From: Superficieibacter sp. HKU1
GTDB lineage: Bacteria > Pseudomonadota > Gammaproteobacteria > Enterobacterales > Enterobacteriaceae
Direction of reading: 5' to 3'
Length of the DNA: 64,000 bases
Assembly: GCF_029319185.1 (NCBI RefSeq)
Contig: NZ_CP119754.1
Location: 3,782,001-3,846,000 of the forward strand
The translations under genes were made by a program, and so were the position numbers. The notes under the pieces were generated by a model, which worked only from the letters and a program-made list of their open reading frames with translations, was not told the DNA's origin and did not search any database. Below, piece after piece: positions 54,621 to 60,869 of this stretch; within the stretch, counting starts at the first letter, position 1, and each line of letters begins with the position of its first letter.

Positions 54621-54685
54621 GAGATATACCTTTAATCAGAGGCATACCCCTGCGCCGGCGGGCGCAGAGATACGCCCGTCGACGG
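54621..54685 (-). promoter_or_regulatory. Interleaved a-b-a'-b' leader (element 6)
   Basis: Minus strand: a CGACGGGCG, b GGCGTATC (overlapping a), a' CGCCCGCCG, b' GGTATGCC, then AGGTATATCTC and ATG. b' pairs with b over eight positions (two G-U) and with GGTATATC at the ribosome-binding site over eight positions (two G-U). There is no T-run. Confidence 0.6.
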
Positions 54686-54701
54686 GAAATTCAGAAGTCA
54701 G

Positions 54702-55049
54702 TTACCATGCGGCATAAAACCACAGGTATTCATGTTCAAAGTCAAAATCACTGAGCAGGCTTTCCAGCCTGTCACGCAGGGTGAAAACGTACTGCAGCCG
54801 GCGCTGAAGAAGCTGATTATCCTCATTCCCCTCTGTAAATGTCGCAATCGCACAGTCCAGCCTCTCTTTCAGTTGCTGAATATGCTCGCGTGACAGTTCC
54901 AGACAGGTCGCGTTTTCCACCTCACCGACATGCTTATCCACCCAGGTAATCAGTGAAAAATCGCGGCTCAGTTCATACACCGGATGATACGGTGCCGGTA
55001 CTGCGACGATCTGCCTGTGCTGGCTGTAGAGAAAAATATCCAGTCCCAT
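54702..55049 (-). CDS. Hypothetical 115-residue protein
   Basis: The protein starts MGLDIFLYSQHRQIVAVPAP and is acidic and helical in the second half (HIQQLKERLDCAIATF, LQRRLQYVFTLRDRLESLL), possibly a short coiled coil. I do not recognise the family. A clear ribosome-binding site (GGAGG, seven bases) and Leader 5 support expression. It lies between DUF3085 and ardC genes. Confidence 0.65.
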   Translation of the reverse strand: MGLDIFLYSQHRQIVAVPAPYHPVYELSRDFSLITWVDKHVGEVENATCLELSREHIQQLKERLDCAIATFTEGNEDNQLLQRRLQYVFTLRDRLESLLSDFDFEHEYLWFYAAW

Positions 55050-55112
55050 ACGGGCCTCCTTCGGTTCAGAAAGAGGCAGGAACCTTTCCGGCAGGAAAAG
55101 TCCCTGCCGGGG
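55050..55112 (-). promoter_or_regulatory. Interleaved leader (element 5)
   Basis: Minus strand: a CCGGCAGG, a' CCTGCCGG (8 bp); b GGCAGGGA overlaps a; b' TTCCTGCC pairs with it over eight positions (one G-U). The following GCCTCTTTC can pair with GAAGGAGGC at the ribosome-binding site over nine positions (one G-U). The element begins 5 bases after the upstream stop codon. Confidence 0.65.
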
Positions 55113-55116
55113 TGAG

Positions 55117-55719
55117 TTAACGTCCGGTTATTCGCAGCGCCCCCTGCGGGGTCACCTGCGATAACCTGGCCTGCAGCCTGCCACAGGCGTTCAGAAAGGT
55201 TTGATGATCTTCAGGCTTCGCCCGCTTACAACTGATGAAGGCCGCCTGCTTTAGCAGACGCACGGCGTTTTCACGCCAGCGGCAGAGTTCATCAGGCCCG
55301 ACACAGGCATTGAAGTGACAGACTGCACTCGCCAGAAGCTGATCGGCTTTCTGGCGGTACTGCGCGACTTTCACCCGGTCAGTCGCTGCGGTGAGCACCT
55401 GTATCTGTGTGTCGGTAATCAGGATCCTCAGGTCCGTCCTGCCGGACAGTACAGAGGTGGCTACCGCGTCGCTTATCGACAGTGATTCAATGAAATCATC
55501 GCCGCCGGCAAGCAGGCGTGCCGTGTCGTACCAGTCCTCATTTTTCTGAGGGTGACACCCTGTGGCATACGCAATACGCGGCACCGGATCGTTGCCCTGC
55601 CAGGCACCGGTGGCCGGCATAAGATAAACACCCTCATCCTTTGCCAGGTGAAGCTGACCTCCCTGCATGCGGGCGGCCAGCAGGACGTTCGTCAGGTCTT
55701 TGTTGTCGAAAAAAAGCAT
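55117..55719 (-). CDS. DUF3085-domain protein
   Basis: This 200-residue protein has an N-terminal DUF3085-like block (DLTNVLLAARMQGGQLHLAK, EGVYLMPATG) followed by a helical region with six cysteines in total. Function unknown; DUF3085 genes occur on plasmids and ICEs. It has GGAG seven bases before the start and Leader 4 upstream. Confidence 0.7.
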   Translation of the reverse strand: MLFFDNKDLTNVLLAARMQGGQLHLAKDEGVYLMPATGAWQGNDPVPRIAYATGCHPQKNEDWYDTARLLAGGDDFIESLSISDAVATSVLSGRTDLRILITDTQIQVLTAATDRVKVAQYRQKADQLLASAVCHFNACVGPDELCRWRENAVRLLKQAAFISCKRAKPEDHQTFLNACGRLQARLSQVTPQGALRITGR

Positions 55720-55778
55720 GGGGCTCTCCTTTAAAAACGGGAGAGCCGCCCCGTCCGGAGTGATCTCTCCCGACGGGG
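55720..55778 (-). promoter_or_regulatory. Interleaved a-b-a'-b' leader (element 4)
   Basis: Minus strand: a CCCCGTC, b GGGAGAG, a' GACGGGG, b' GGCTCTCCC, GTTTTT, then AAAGGAGAGCCCC and ATG. a/a' and b/b' each pair over 7 bp. b' GGCTCTCC pairs perfectly with GGAGAGCC, which contains the Shine-Dalgarno. It is the clearest example of the double complementarity. Confidence 0.8.
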
Positions 55779-55794
55779 TTAAAGTCAGTACTGT

Positions 55795-56442
55795 TTACAG
55801 CGCGTCAGTTTTTTCCGCGACCCGCTTCAGTTCATACAGCTGAAATTCAGCCTCCGTAAACGCATTCCAGTCGTCGTTGCTCAGCACACGCTCACCACCG
55901 CAGAGCAGCTGCAGCAGCAGGGAATCAAACGCGTCACCACGCACCGGCGTTTTCAGTACCGGCTGAGGCGCGGTCAGCGTCGGCTGCTCAGGCAGGCCGA
56001 GATGTCGCTCAATCCAGCGTAACGGTAACGCCCAGCTGCGGCCTTCGTCAGAAGAATGTATCCGAAAGCTGCCCGGACACAGGTTATGCAGCAGGACCAT
56101 CACAATGCGTGCAAAGAAATCGCAGGGCTGATGCTGAAAATCCAGCTCCTGGATACTCAGCGTATTGCGGTTGCGCTCACGCTCAATCGTCATGTTGACC
56201 GGCCAGACACTGCCGCCTGTGTCGCCACAAAACGCCATGACATCAGCAACCGGAAAGAGGTCAGCCGCGCGATTAAGCGACGGCAGATACGTATTCCCCG
56301 GACGCAGACGCACCGGCAGTTGCCAGAAAGTTTCTGTGACGGCCAGAACGAAAGCATGCCAGTGTCGCAACGGAACCGTGCTGACGTGCTCGATGGTGTA
56401 GACAACCGACATGGAAGCCGGCGAAGAAAACAGGTTTTTCAT
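55795..56442 (-). CDS. Hypothetical 215-residue protein
   Basis: The protein starts MKNLFSSPASMSVVYTIEHV. It has no signal peptide; segments WHAFVLAVTETFWQLP and FFARIVMVLLHNLCPGSF are hydrophobic-amphipathic. I do not recognise the family. GGAGG lies seven bases before the start and Leader 3 is upstream. Confidence 0.65.
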   Translation of the reverse strand: MKNLFSSPASMSVVYTIEHVSTVPLRHWHAFVLAVTETFWQLPVRLRPGNTYLPSLNRAADLFPVADVMAFCGDTGGSVWPVNMTIERERNRNTLSIQELDFQHQPCDFFARIVMVLLHNLCPGSFRIHSSDEGRSWALPLRWIERHLGLPEQPTLTAPQPVLKTPVRGDAFDSLLLQLLCGGERVLSNDDWNAFTEAEFQLYELKRVAEKTDAL

Positions 56443-56510
56443 CGATAAATCCTCCGCGAATAAAAAAGGGGGGATTTATCCCCCGGACGGGAGTAAATCC
56501 CCGTCAGGGT
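56443..56510 (-). promoter_or_regulatory. Interleaved a-b-a'-b' leader (element 3)
   Basis: Minus strand: a CCTGACGGG, b GGGGATTTA, a' CCCGTCCGG, b' TAAATCCCC, six T, then GGAGGATTTATCG and ATG. b/b' pair over 9 bp. ATAAATCC (b') also pairs perfectly over 8 bp with GGATTTAT at the ribosome-binding site. Confidence 0.78.
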
Positions 56511-56526
56511 GTGTTCTTTCTGCTGG

Positions 56527-56892
56527 TTACATCCGTTCGAGAGCCGCTATAGCCCGATCACACCGGGCATCCTGGATACCTTCATCCACGGCCTTCTCCC
56601 AGAAGGGCCGGTTAATTTCTTTTCCCAGCTCGTCCAGCGTGAAGAGCAAATTTTTAGACGTATCAGGCAAAGGCGGAATATCGCCTTCCCCGAGTAAAAA
56701 GACAAACCAGCCATAAGCTGTGCCGGTGCCAATGATGGAATCTTCCAGAAACGTCAGTTCATTCGGTTCATCCCGGTCCGTATGAAGATCGAGACGCTGG
56801 AATGCCCTTATGCTCAGAAGTTCACTCTCAAGCAGGCAAAGCCAGCTGAGCGTGTCCAGTGGAGTTTTAAGCGTATAAACGTCTGTGTGCAT
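56527..56892 (-). CDS. Hypothetical 121-residue protein
   Basis: The start MHTDVYTLKTPLDTLSWLCL at 56892 has TGAGG eight bases upstream; the frame extends 22 codons further into the leader but without a start signal. It contains LTFLEDSIIGTGTAYGWFVF in the middle and ends ARCDRAIAALERM. I do not recognise the family. Confidence 0.6.
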   Translation of the reverse strand: MHTDVYTLKTPLDTLSWLCLLESELLSIRAFQRLDLHTDRDEPNELTFLEDSIIGTGTAYGWFVFLLGEGDIPPLPDTSKNLLFTLDELGKEINRPFWEKAVDEGIQDARCDRAIAALERM

Positions 56893-56953
56893 GGGTATAT
56901 CCTCAGGTAAATAACGGGATATTCCCTCCGACGGAGAGATATCCCCGTCAGGG
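56893..56953 (-). promoter_or_regulatory. Interleaved a-b-a'-b' leader (element 2)
   Basis: Minus strand: a GACGG (in CCTGACGG), b GGGATAT, a' CCGTC, b' ATATCCC, GTTATTT, then GAGGATATACCC and ATG. b/b' pair over 7 bp; ATATCC also pairs perfectly with GGATAT at the ribosome-binding site. Confidence 0.72.
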
Positions 56954-56988
56954 TCCACAACATTTTTTGACCGGCGTTCATCAACCGA

Positions 56989-57362
56989 TCAGTTCAGTGC
57001 ATATGAATCAGATTGCTCCTGATACACATATTCAGGATTAAAGCGCAGGCTTTTCAACGCAGCTACCGACAGTGGATCTACGGAATTTATGCCCGAAACG
57101 GCCACGCCATCCAGTATGTCGCCAGCCTCCACCCGGGGAGAATATCCGTAATACTGACACCATACACAGAGTTCGGGGTCAGCCGGATCACAATCACCGA
57201 GCGGTGCGACAAAAACCTGTTCGCCACAGGAGACGTTATCTCTGAGGATTTCGCCCGGATGAAAACACCACTTACGGGGCCATACTGAGCGGGACATACA
57301 TCCCGTCGCGTCTCAGACATCGACAGAATACGGAAAGTGACATCGTGCAGTGCTTCAGTCAT
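56989..57362 (-). pseudogene. Small gene split by a probable frameshift
   Basis: A start at ATG 57362 (MTEALHDVTFRILSMSETRR) has a strong GGAGG eight bases upstream, inside the previous gene. After about 29 codons that frame becomes improbable, while the next frame (WCFHPGEILRDNVSCGEQVF, then CVWCQYYGYSP) continues to the stop at 56989. One extra base in the GGGG run at 57276-57279 would join them into a 124-residue protein. Reading only from ATG 57297 gives 102 residues without a good ribosome-binding site. It is a true indel, sequencing error or recoding; family not recognised. Confidence 0.6.
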
Positions 57363-57723
57363 GAGAATGCCCTCCGGAAAGAAAACGGTAGCGCAGGTGT
57401 GCCAGATGCTGTGCCTGACGGCAAGCATGGCGGTATGCGTTTCGACGACCTGTTATTCCCTCAGGAAAGGAAACCGGCAGGCGGTGAAAAACATACTCGG
57501 CGCGGTGGCAACCTGTACGAACGGTAAGAAAGACGTTAACGCCCTGGTCTTTGACAGAAGTGATGTGCGCACGGACGGCATAATTGCCCGAACCGTTGAC
57601 ATACCAGCTGCTGTTGCGATGCAGATAAATGAAAGATTTCAATCTCCGGACAGCTGCGTCAGCAGACTGCTGAAGCTGAGTAAGGAGATGTTCAGGGAAA
57701 ACCGCAAAAGAGATGACAGACAT
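57355..57723 (-). CDS. Hypothetical 122-residue protein, first gene of the island operon
   Basis: The protein starts MSVISFAVFPEHLLTQLQQS and ends in a His-containing tail LSGGHSHD. It is basic in its second half. GGAG lies seven bases before the start. It overlaps the next gene by eight bases and contains that gene's ribosome-binding site, so the pair is coupled. I do not recognise the family. Confidence 0.6.
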   Translation of the reverse strand: MSVISFAVFPEHLLTQLQQSADAAVRRLKSFIYLHRNSSWYVNGSGNYAVRAHITSVKDQGVNVFLTVRTGCHRAEYVFHRLPVSFPEGITGRRNAYRHACRQAQHLAHLRYRFLSGGHSHD

Positions 57724-57783
57724 GGTGTTTCTCCATAAAAAAAGGAAACACCTGCCCGACCGGGAAGTGTTTCCCGTCGGGGA
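57724..57783 (-). promoter_or_regulatory. Interleaved a-b-a'-b' leader (element 1)
   Basis: Minus strand: a CCCGAC, b GGGAAACAC, a' GTCGGG, b' GGTGTTTCC, seven T, then GGAGAAACACC and ATG. b/b' pair over 8 bp. GGTGTTT of b' also pairs over 7 bp with AAACACC just after the Shine-Dalgarno. It is the promoter-proximal member of the series. Confidence 0.75.
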
Positions 57784-57876
57784 GTCAGAAAAAACAACAT
57801 TCTGACTGTCTGATAAGTTGAAATGACCTCAATCACTGTTCAGCGATATCCGTTTCCAGAGGTTAAACGGATTTAC

Positions 57877-57986
57877 CACCCGAAGGTATCCTCTCTCAGG
57901 CTGCGAGGATTTTCCGGTCACCCGAAGGTGTTTCTCTCAGACCGGTGAAACGTTAGCTGCTAGTCACCCGAAGGCGCTCCTCTCAG
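57877..57986 (-). repeat. Three tandem CTGAGAG/UUCG-hairpin repeats in the operon leader
   Basis: On the minus strand the unit CTGAGAG-N4/5-CCTTCGGGTG occurs three times, spaced 46 and 42 bases apart (plus-strand CACCCGAAGG at 57877, 57919 and 57965). Each holds a CC-TTCG-GG hairpin with the stable UUCG tetraloop. The spacers are also related (AGCTAAYG, CCGG). They lie between a candidate promoter and element 1. Confidence 0.7.
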
Positions 57987-58034
57987 ACTGCCGGAGCATT
58001 AGCTGGTTGCATGTAGCAACAAGTAAGCCTGTCT

Positions 58035-58063
58035 ATTTTCAGAGCAAATAGTGAACATGTCAA
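58035..58063 (-). promoter_or_regulatory. Candidate sigma-70 promoter of the island operon
   Basis: On the minus strand TTGACA (58058-58063) and GAAAAT (58035-58040) are 17 bases apart. The -35 is perfect and the -10 matches four of six. Transcription would enter the triple-hairpin leader and then the small-gene operon. Confidence 0.5.
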
Positions 58064-58165
58064 CTGACGAACTGGCACAATATTGTCATTAACTTTTTTT
58101 AATAACAGTCCCTAGCCTACGGCTAAGATTATTTATACATTTTCGCTGACTTATATCCTAACTAA

Positions 58166-59361
58166 GGAAGGTGCGAATAAGCAGGTCATTTCTTCCCAAG
58201 CTGACTCGCTGATTAAAATTTCGCGGATCTGGGCCGATTTTTTTCCCGCAAACACATCGAATCAGCCTATTTAGGCTATTTTTTCCACCATTTCTGGCGT
58301 TATTTCCGGTTTTTACTGAGATCTCTCCCACTGACGTATCATTTGGTCCACCCGAAACAGGTTGGCCAGGGTGAATAACATCGCCAGTTGGTTATCGTTT
58401 TTCAGCAGCCCCTTGTATCTGGCTTTCACGAAGCCGAACTGCCGCTTGATGATGCGAAACGGGTGCTCCCCCCTGGCACGGATGCTGGCTTTCATGTATT
58501 CGATGTTGATGGCCGTTTTGTTCTTGCGCGGATGCTGCTTCAAGGTTTTTACCCTGCCGGGACGCTCGGCGATCAGCCAGTCCACATCCACCTCGGCCAG
58601 CTCCTCGCGCTGTGGCGCTCCTTGGTAGCCGGCATCGGCTGAGACAAATTGCTCCTCTCCATGAAGCAGATTACCCAGCTGATTGAGGTCATGCTCGTTG
58701 GCCGCGGTGGTGACTAGGCTGTGGGTCAGGCCACTCTTGGCATCGACACCAATGTGGGCCTTCATGCCAAAGTGCCACTGATTGCCTTTCTTGGTCTGAT
58801 GCATCTCCGGATCGCGTTGCTGCTCTTTGTTCTTGGTAGAGCTGGGTGCCTCAATGATGGTGGCATCCACCAAAGTGCCTTGGGTCATCATGACGCCTGC
58901 TTCGGCCAGCCAGCGATTGATGGTCTTGAACAATTGACGGGCCAGTTGATGCTGCTCGAGCAGGTGGCGGAAATTCATGATGGTGGTGCGATCCGGCAGG
59001 GCGCTATCCAGGGATAATCGGGCAAACAGGCGCATGGAGGCGATTTCGTACAGGGCATCTTCCATGGCACCGTCGCTCAGGTTGTACCAATGCTGCATGC
59101 AGTGAATACGCAGCATGGTCTCCAGCGGATAGGGCCGTCGGCCATTGCCCGCCTTGGGATAAAACGGCTCGATGACAGCGGTCATATTCTGCCATGGCAG
59201 AATCTGCTCCATGCGGGAGAGGAAAATCTCTTTTCGGGTCTGACGGCGCTTAGTGCTGAATTCACTATCGGCGAAGGTGAGTTGATGGCTCATGATGTCC
59301 CTCTGGGATGCGCTCCGGATGAATATGATGATCTCATATCAGGAACTTGTTCGCACCTTCC
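58166..59361 (-). mobile_element. IS5-family insertion sequence, 1196 bp
   Basis: Terminal inverted repeats GGAAGGTGCGAATAAG (left) and CTTGTTCGCACCTTCC (right) bound 1196 bp with one transposase. The length matches ISKpn26 as I remember it, a close IS5 relative. IS5 normally makes a 4-bp target duplication; here the flanks are CTAA and ATAA, so no duplication is present. The right flank is truncated IS1. Confidence 0.9.
58313..59293 (-). CDS. IS5-family transposase
   Basis: This 326-residue DDE transposase starts MSHQLTFADSEFSTKRRQTR and has the DDE residues in GTLVDATIIEAP, FVSADAGYQGAP and the C-terminal ARGEHPFRIIKRQFGF (Y-R-E-K region). It is nearly identical to IS5 transposase with a few substitutions. 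It appears intact. Confidence 0.95.
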   Translation of the reverse strand: MSHQLTFADSEFSTKRRQTRKEIFLSRMEQILPWQNMTAVIEPFYPKAGNGRRPYPLETMLRIHCMQHWYNLSDGAMEDALYEIASMRLFARLSLDSALPDRTTIMNFRHLLEQHQLARQLFKTINRWLAEAGVMMTQGTLVDATIIEAPSSTKNKEQQRDPEMHQTKKGNQWHFGMKAHIGVDAKSGLTHSLVTTAANEHDLNQLGNLLHGEEQFVSADAGYQGAPQREELAEVDVDWLIAERPGRVKTLKQHPRKNKTAINIEYMKASIRARGEHPFRIIKRQFGFVKARYKGLLKNDNQLAMLFTLANLFRVDQMIRQWERSQ

Positions 59362-59841
59362 ATAATGCCCGATGACTTTGTCATGCAGCTCCACCGATTT
59401 TGAGAACGACAGCGACTTCCGTCCCAGCCGTGCCAGGTGCTGCCTCAGATTCAGGTTATGCCGCTCAATTCGCTGCGTATATCGCTTGCTGATTACGTGC
59501 AGCTTTCCCTTCAGGCGGGATTCATACAGCGGCCAGCCATCCGTCATCCATATCACCACGTCAAAGGGTGACAGCAGGCTCATAAGACGCCCCAGCGTCG
59601 CCATAGTGCGTTCACCGAATACGTGCGCAACAACCGTCTTCCGGAGCCTGTCATACGCGTAAAACAGCCAGCGCTGGCGCGATTTAGCCCCGACGTATCC
59701 CCACTGTTCGTCCATTTCCGCGCAGACGATGACGTCACTGCCCGGCTGTATGCGCGAGGTTACCGACTGCGGCCTGAGTTTTTTAAATGGCGGAAAATCG
59801 TGTTGAGGCCAACGCCCATAATGCGGGCGGTTGCCCGGCAT
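59290..59841 (-). CDS. insB: IS1 InsB with its C-terminus replaced by IS5 sequence
   Basis: This frame reads MPGNRPHYGRWPQHDFPPFK and follows IS1 InsB through SVELHDKVIGHY. Then the last seven InsB residues are replaced by 23 residues read from the IS5 end. The catalytic part of the transposase is retained, but the IS1 right end is gone, so this copy cannot move alone. InsAB' is made by a -1 frameshift at the A6C slip site, which is present. Confidence 0.85.
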   Translation of the reverse strand: MPGNRPHYGRWPQHDFPPFKKLRPQSVTSRIQPGSDVIVCAEMDEQWGYVGAKSRQRWLFYAYDRLRKTVVAHVFGERTMATLGRLMSLLSPFDVVIWMTDGWPLYESRLKGKLHVISKRYTQRIERHNLNLRQHLARLGRKSLSFSKSVELHDKVIGHYGRCEQVPDMRSSYSSGAHPRGTS

Positions 59842-60090
59842 CCAACGCCATTCATGGCCATATCAATGATTTTCTGGTGCGTACCGGGTTGAGAAGCGGT
59901 GTAAGTGAACTGCAGTTGCCATGTTTTACGGCAGTGAGAGCAGAGATAGCGCTGATGTCCGGCAGTGCTTTTGCCGTTACGCACCACCCCGTCAGTAGCT
60001 GAACAGGAGGGACAGCTGATAGAAACAGAAGCCACTGGAGCACCTCAAAAACACCATCATACACTAAATCAGTAAGTTGGCAGCATCACC
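59362..60090 (-). mobile_element. IS1, lacking its last 39 bp
   Basis: The left end is intact (GGTGATGCTGCCAACTTACT read on the minus strand, ending at 60090), but the element stops at GGGCATTAT next to IS5. The 729 bp present plus 39 bp equal the 768-bp IS1. The missing end is not found on the other side of IS5, so it was deleted. Confidence 0.92.
59760..60035 (-). CDS. insA: IS1 InsA
   Basis: This 91-residue DNA-binding protein has the zinc-finger cysteines (CPSCSATDG, CSHCRKTW) and a helix-turn-helix (MNGVGCRATARIMGVGLNTI). It binds IS1 ends and represses transposition. It overlaps insB. Confidence 0.95.
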   Translation of the reverse strand: MASVSISCPSCSATDGVVRNGKSTAGHQRYLCSHCRKTWQLQFTYTASQPGTHQKIIDMAMNGVGCRATARIMGVGLNTIFRHLKNSGRSR

Positions 60091-60143
60091 CGTTGGTCAG
60101 ATGAATGCCATTCCCTTGACAGTTGAAAATTTATGAGAGAGTT

Positions 60144-60168
60144 AAAAAAACGCTCCCGGACGGGAGCG
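60144..60168 (-). terminator. Terminator downstream of pcoE
   Basis: CGCTCCC-GTCC-GGGAGCG followed by seven T on the minus strand, 50 bases after the pcoE stop. It differs by one base in the loop from the terminator at 51769-51792. Confidence 0.85.
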
Positions 60169-60219
60169 TAAGCCAGTGACTTCGGCGTCAAATGAGGGTC
60201 TAACAAGTGGAGCTGCGGG

Positions 60220-60654
60220 TTAATTCTGGGTGATCTGGCTGCGATGCTTTTCAGCCTGCTGCTGATGAATAACGGAAGATTGACCATTATTCGCCTTCTC
60301 ATGCACAACAGCGGCTTTCTCATGCTCGTTCATTTCGGAAAATGATTTTGCTGTTTCGTTAGAAGCTGCTGGCTTGGATTTCATCATTTTTTTATGCATT
60401 TCAGCCATGTCCTGATGGGCAGCAGAATTGCCGTTTTGCATCATTTCATGGGACATTGCGGCCTGATTGTGACCGCTCATATCCATCATTTTCATGCTCT
60501 CCCCCTGAACTGCACTTTTTTCAGCGGATGATTGCATCTGATGGGCAGGCGCCTGGGCATTATTTACCTGGTCATGCATGTTCATTGTCTCTGCAGCCCA
60601 GGCAGATGAAGCGACAGCCATCATGGCAATAAAGGATACAAGGATCTTTTTCAT
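60220..60654 (-). CDS. pcoE: Periplasmic copper-binding protein PcoE
   Basis: This 144-residue protein has a signal peptide cut after AWA (about residue 20) and a Met/His-rich body (ETMNMHDQVN, MMDMSGHNQAAMSHEMMQ, AEMHKKMM), typical of PcoE/SilE metal sponges that bind copper or silver in the periplasm. The start MKKILVSF at 60654 has the known length. It has its own promoter with a copper box, separate from pcoRS. Confidence 0.95.
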   Translation of the reverse strand: MKKILVSFIAMMAVASSAWAAETMNMHDQVNNAQAPAHQMQSSAEKSAVQGESMKMMDMSGHNQAAMSHEMMQNGNSAAHQDMAEMHKKMMKSKPAASNETAKSFSEMNEHEKAAVVHEKANNGQSSVIHQQQAEKHRSQITQN

Positions 60655-60827
60655 GGTTGGGTCTCCGGTGTTTTCATACCCGAACAATCAATGCTTATAA
60701 CAGAGAAAGCATTTGATCTCAGGGCTGGTTGATCATCATGCTAGGAACCGGGCGATTGAATTATCACGCTGTCCTGATTTATGGCTGATTATAAAAAACC
60801 GCCTCTGTTTATCGCGTGACTGAACGA

Positions 60828-60841
60828 TGACATTTTTGTCA
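60828..60841 (-). promoter_or_regulatory. Copper box of pcoE
   Basis: TGACA-TTTT-TGTCA is a perfect palindrome in the pcoS-pcoE gap. It has the form of the CusR/PcoR copper box, so pcoE would be induced by copper through the chromosomal CusRS or the local PcoRS. Confidence 0.8.
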
Positions 60842-60869
60842 CCTTCCGGGTTTCTCCTGAATAACGGTA

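Larger units (their letters stand above)
47217..58165. mobile_element. Left arm of an integrative (ICE-like) island at tRNA-Phe, cut by IS5
   Basis: Right of the tRNA the conserved gene order ends and a plasmid/ICE-type gene set follows: integrase, TraI_2-domain protein, UvrD-like helicase, N6-methylase-like protein, DUF1281, ArdC and small genes including DUF3085. All run on the minus strand toward the tRNA. The set resembles the integrase-proximal end of SPI-7/PAPI-1-like ICEs. No type IV secretion genes or second attachment site are in the window, so whether the element is complete is unknown. The arm is cut at 58166 by IS5. Confidence 0.8.

Noticed and set aside
57087..57428. Single 113-residue protein in the frame of MTEALHDV
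   Set aside because: After about 29 codons this frame is less protein-like than the neighbouring one; the split-gene reading explains both parts.
57877..57986. Three short repeats as a CRISPR array
   Set aside because: The spacers are related to one another, the units form UUCG hairpins, there are only three, and no cas genes are near.
58162..59365. Target-site duplication around IS5
   Set aside because: The flanks CTAA and ATAA do not match, so no duplication is present.
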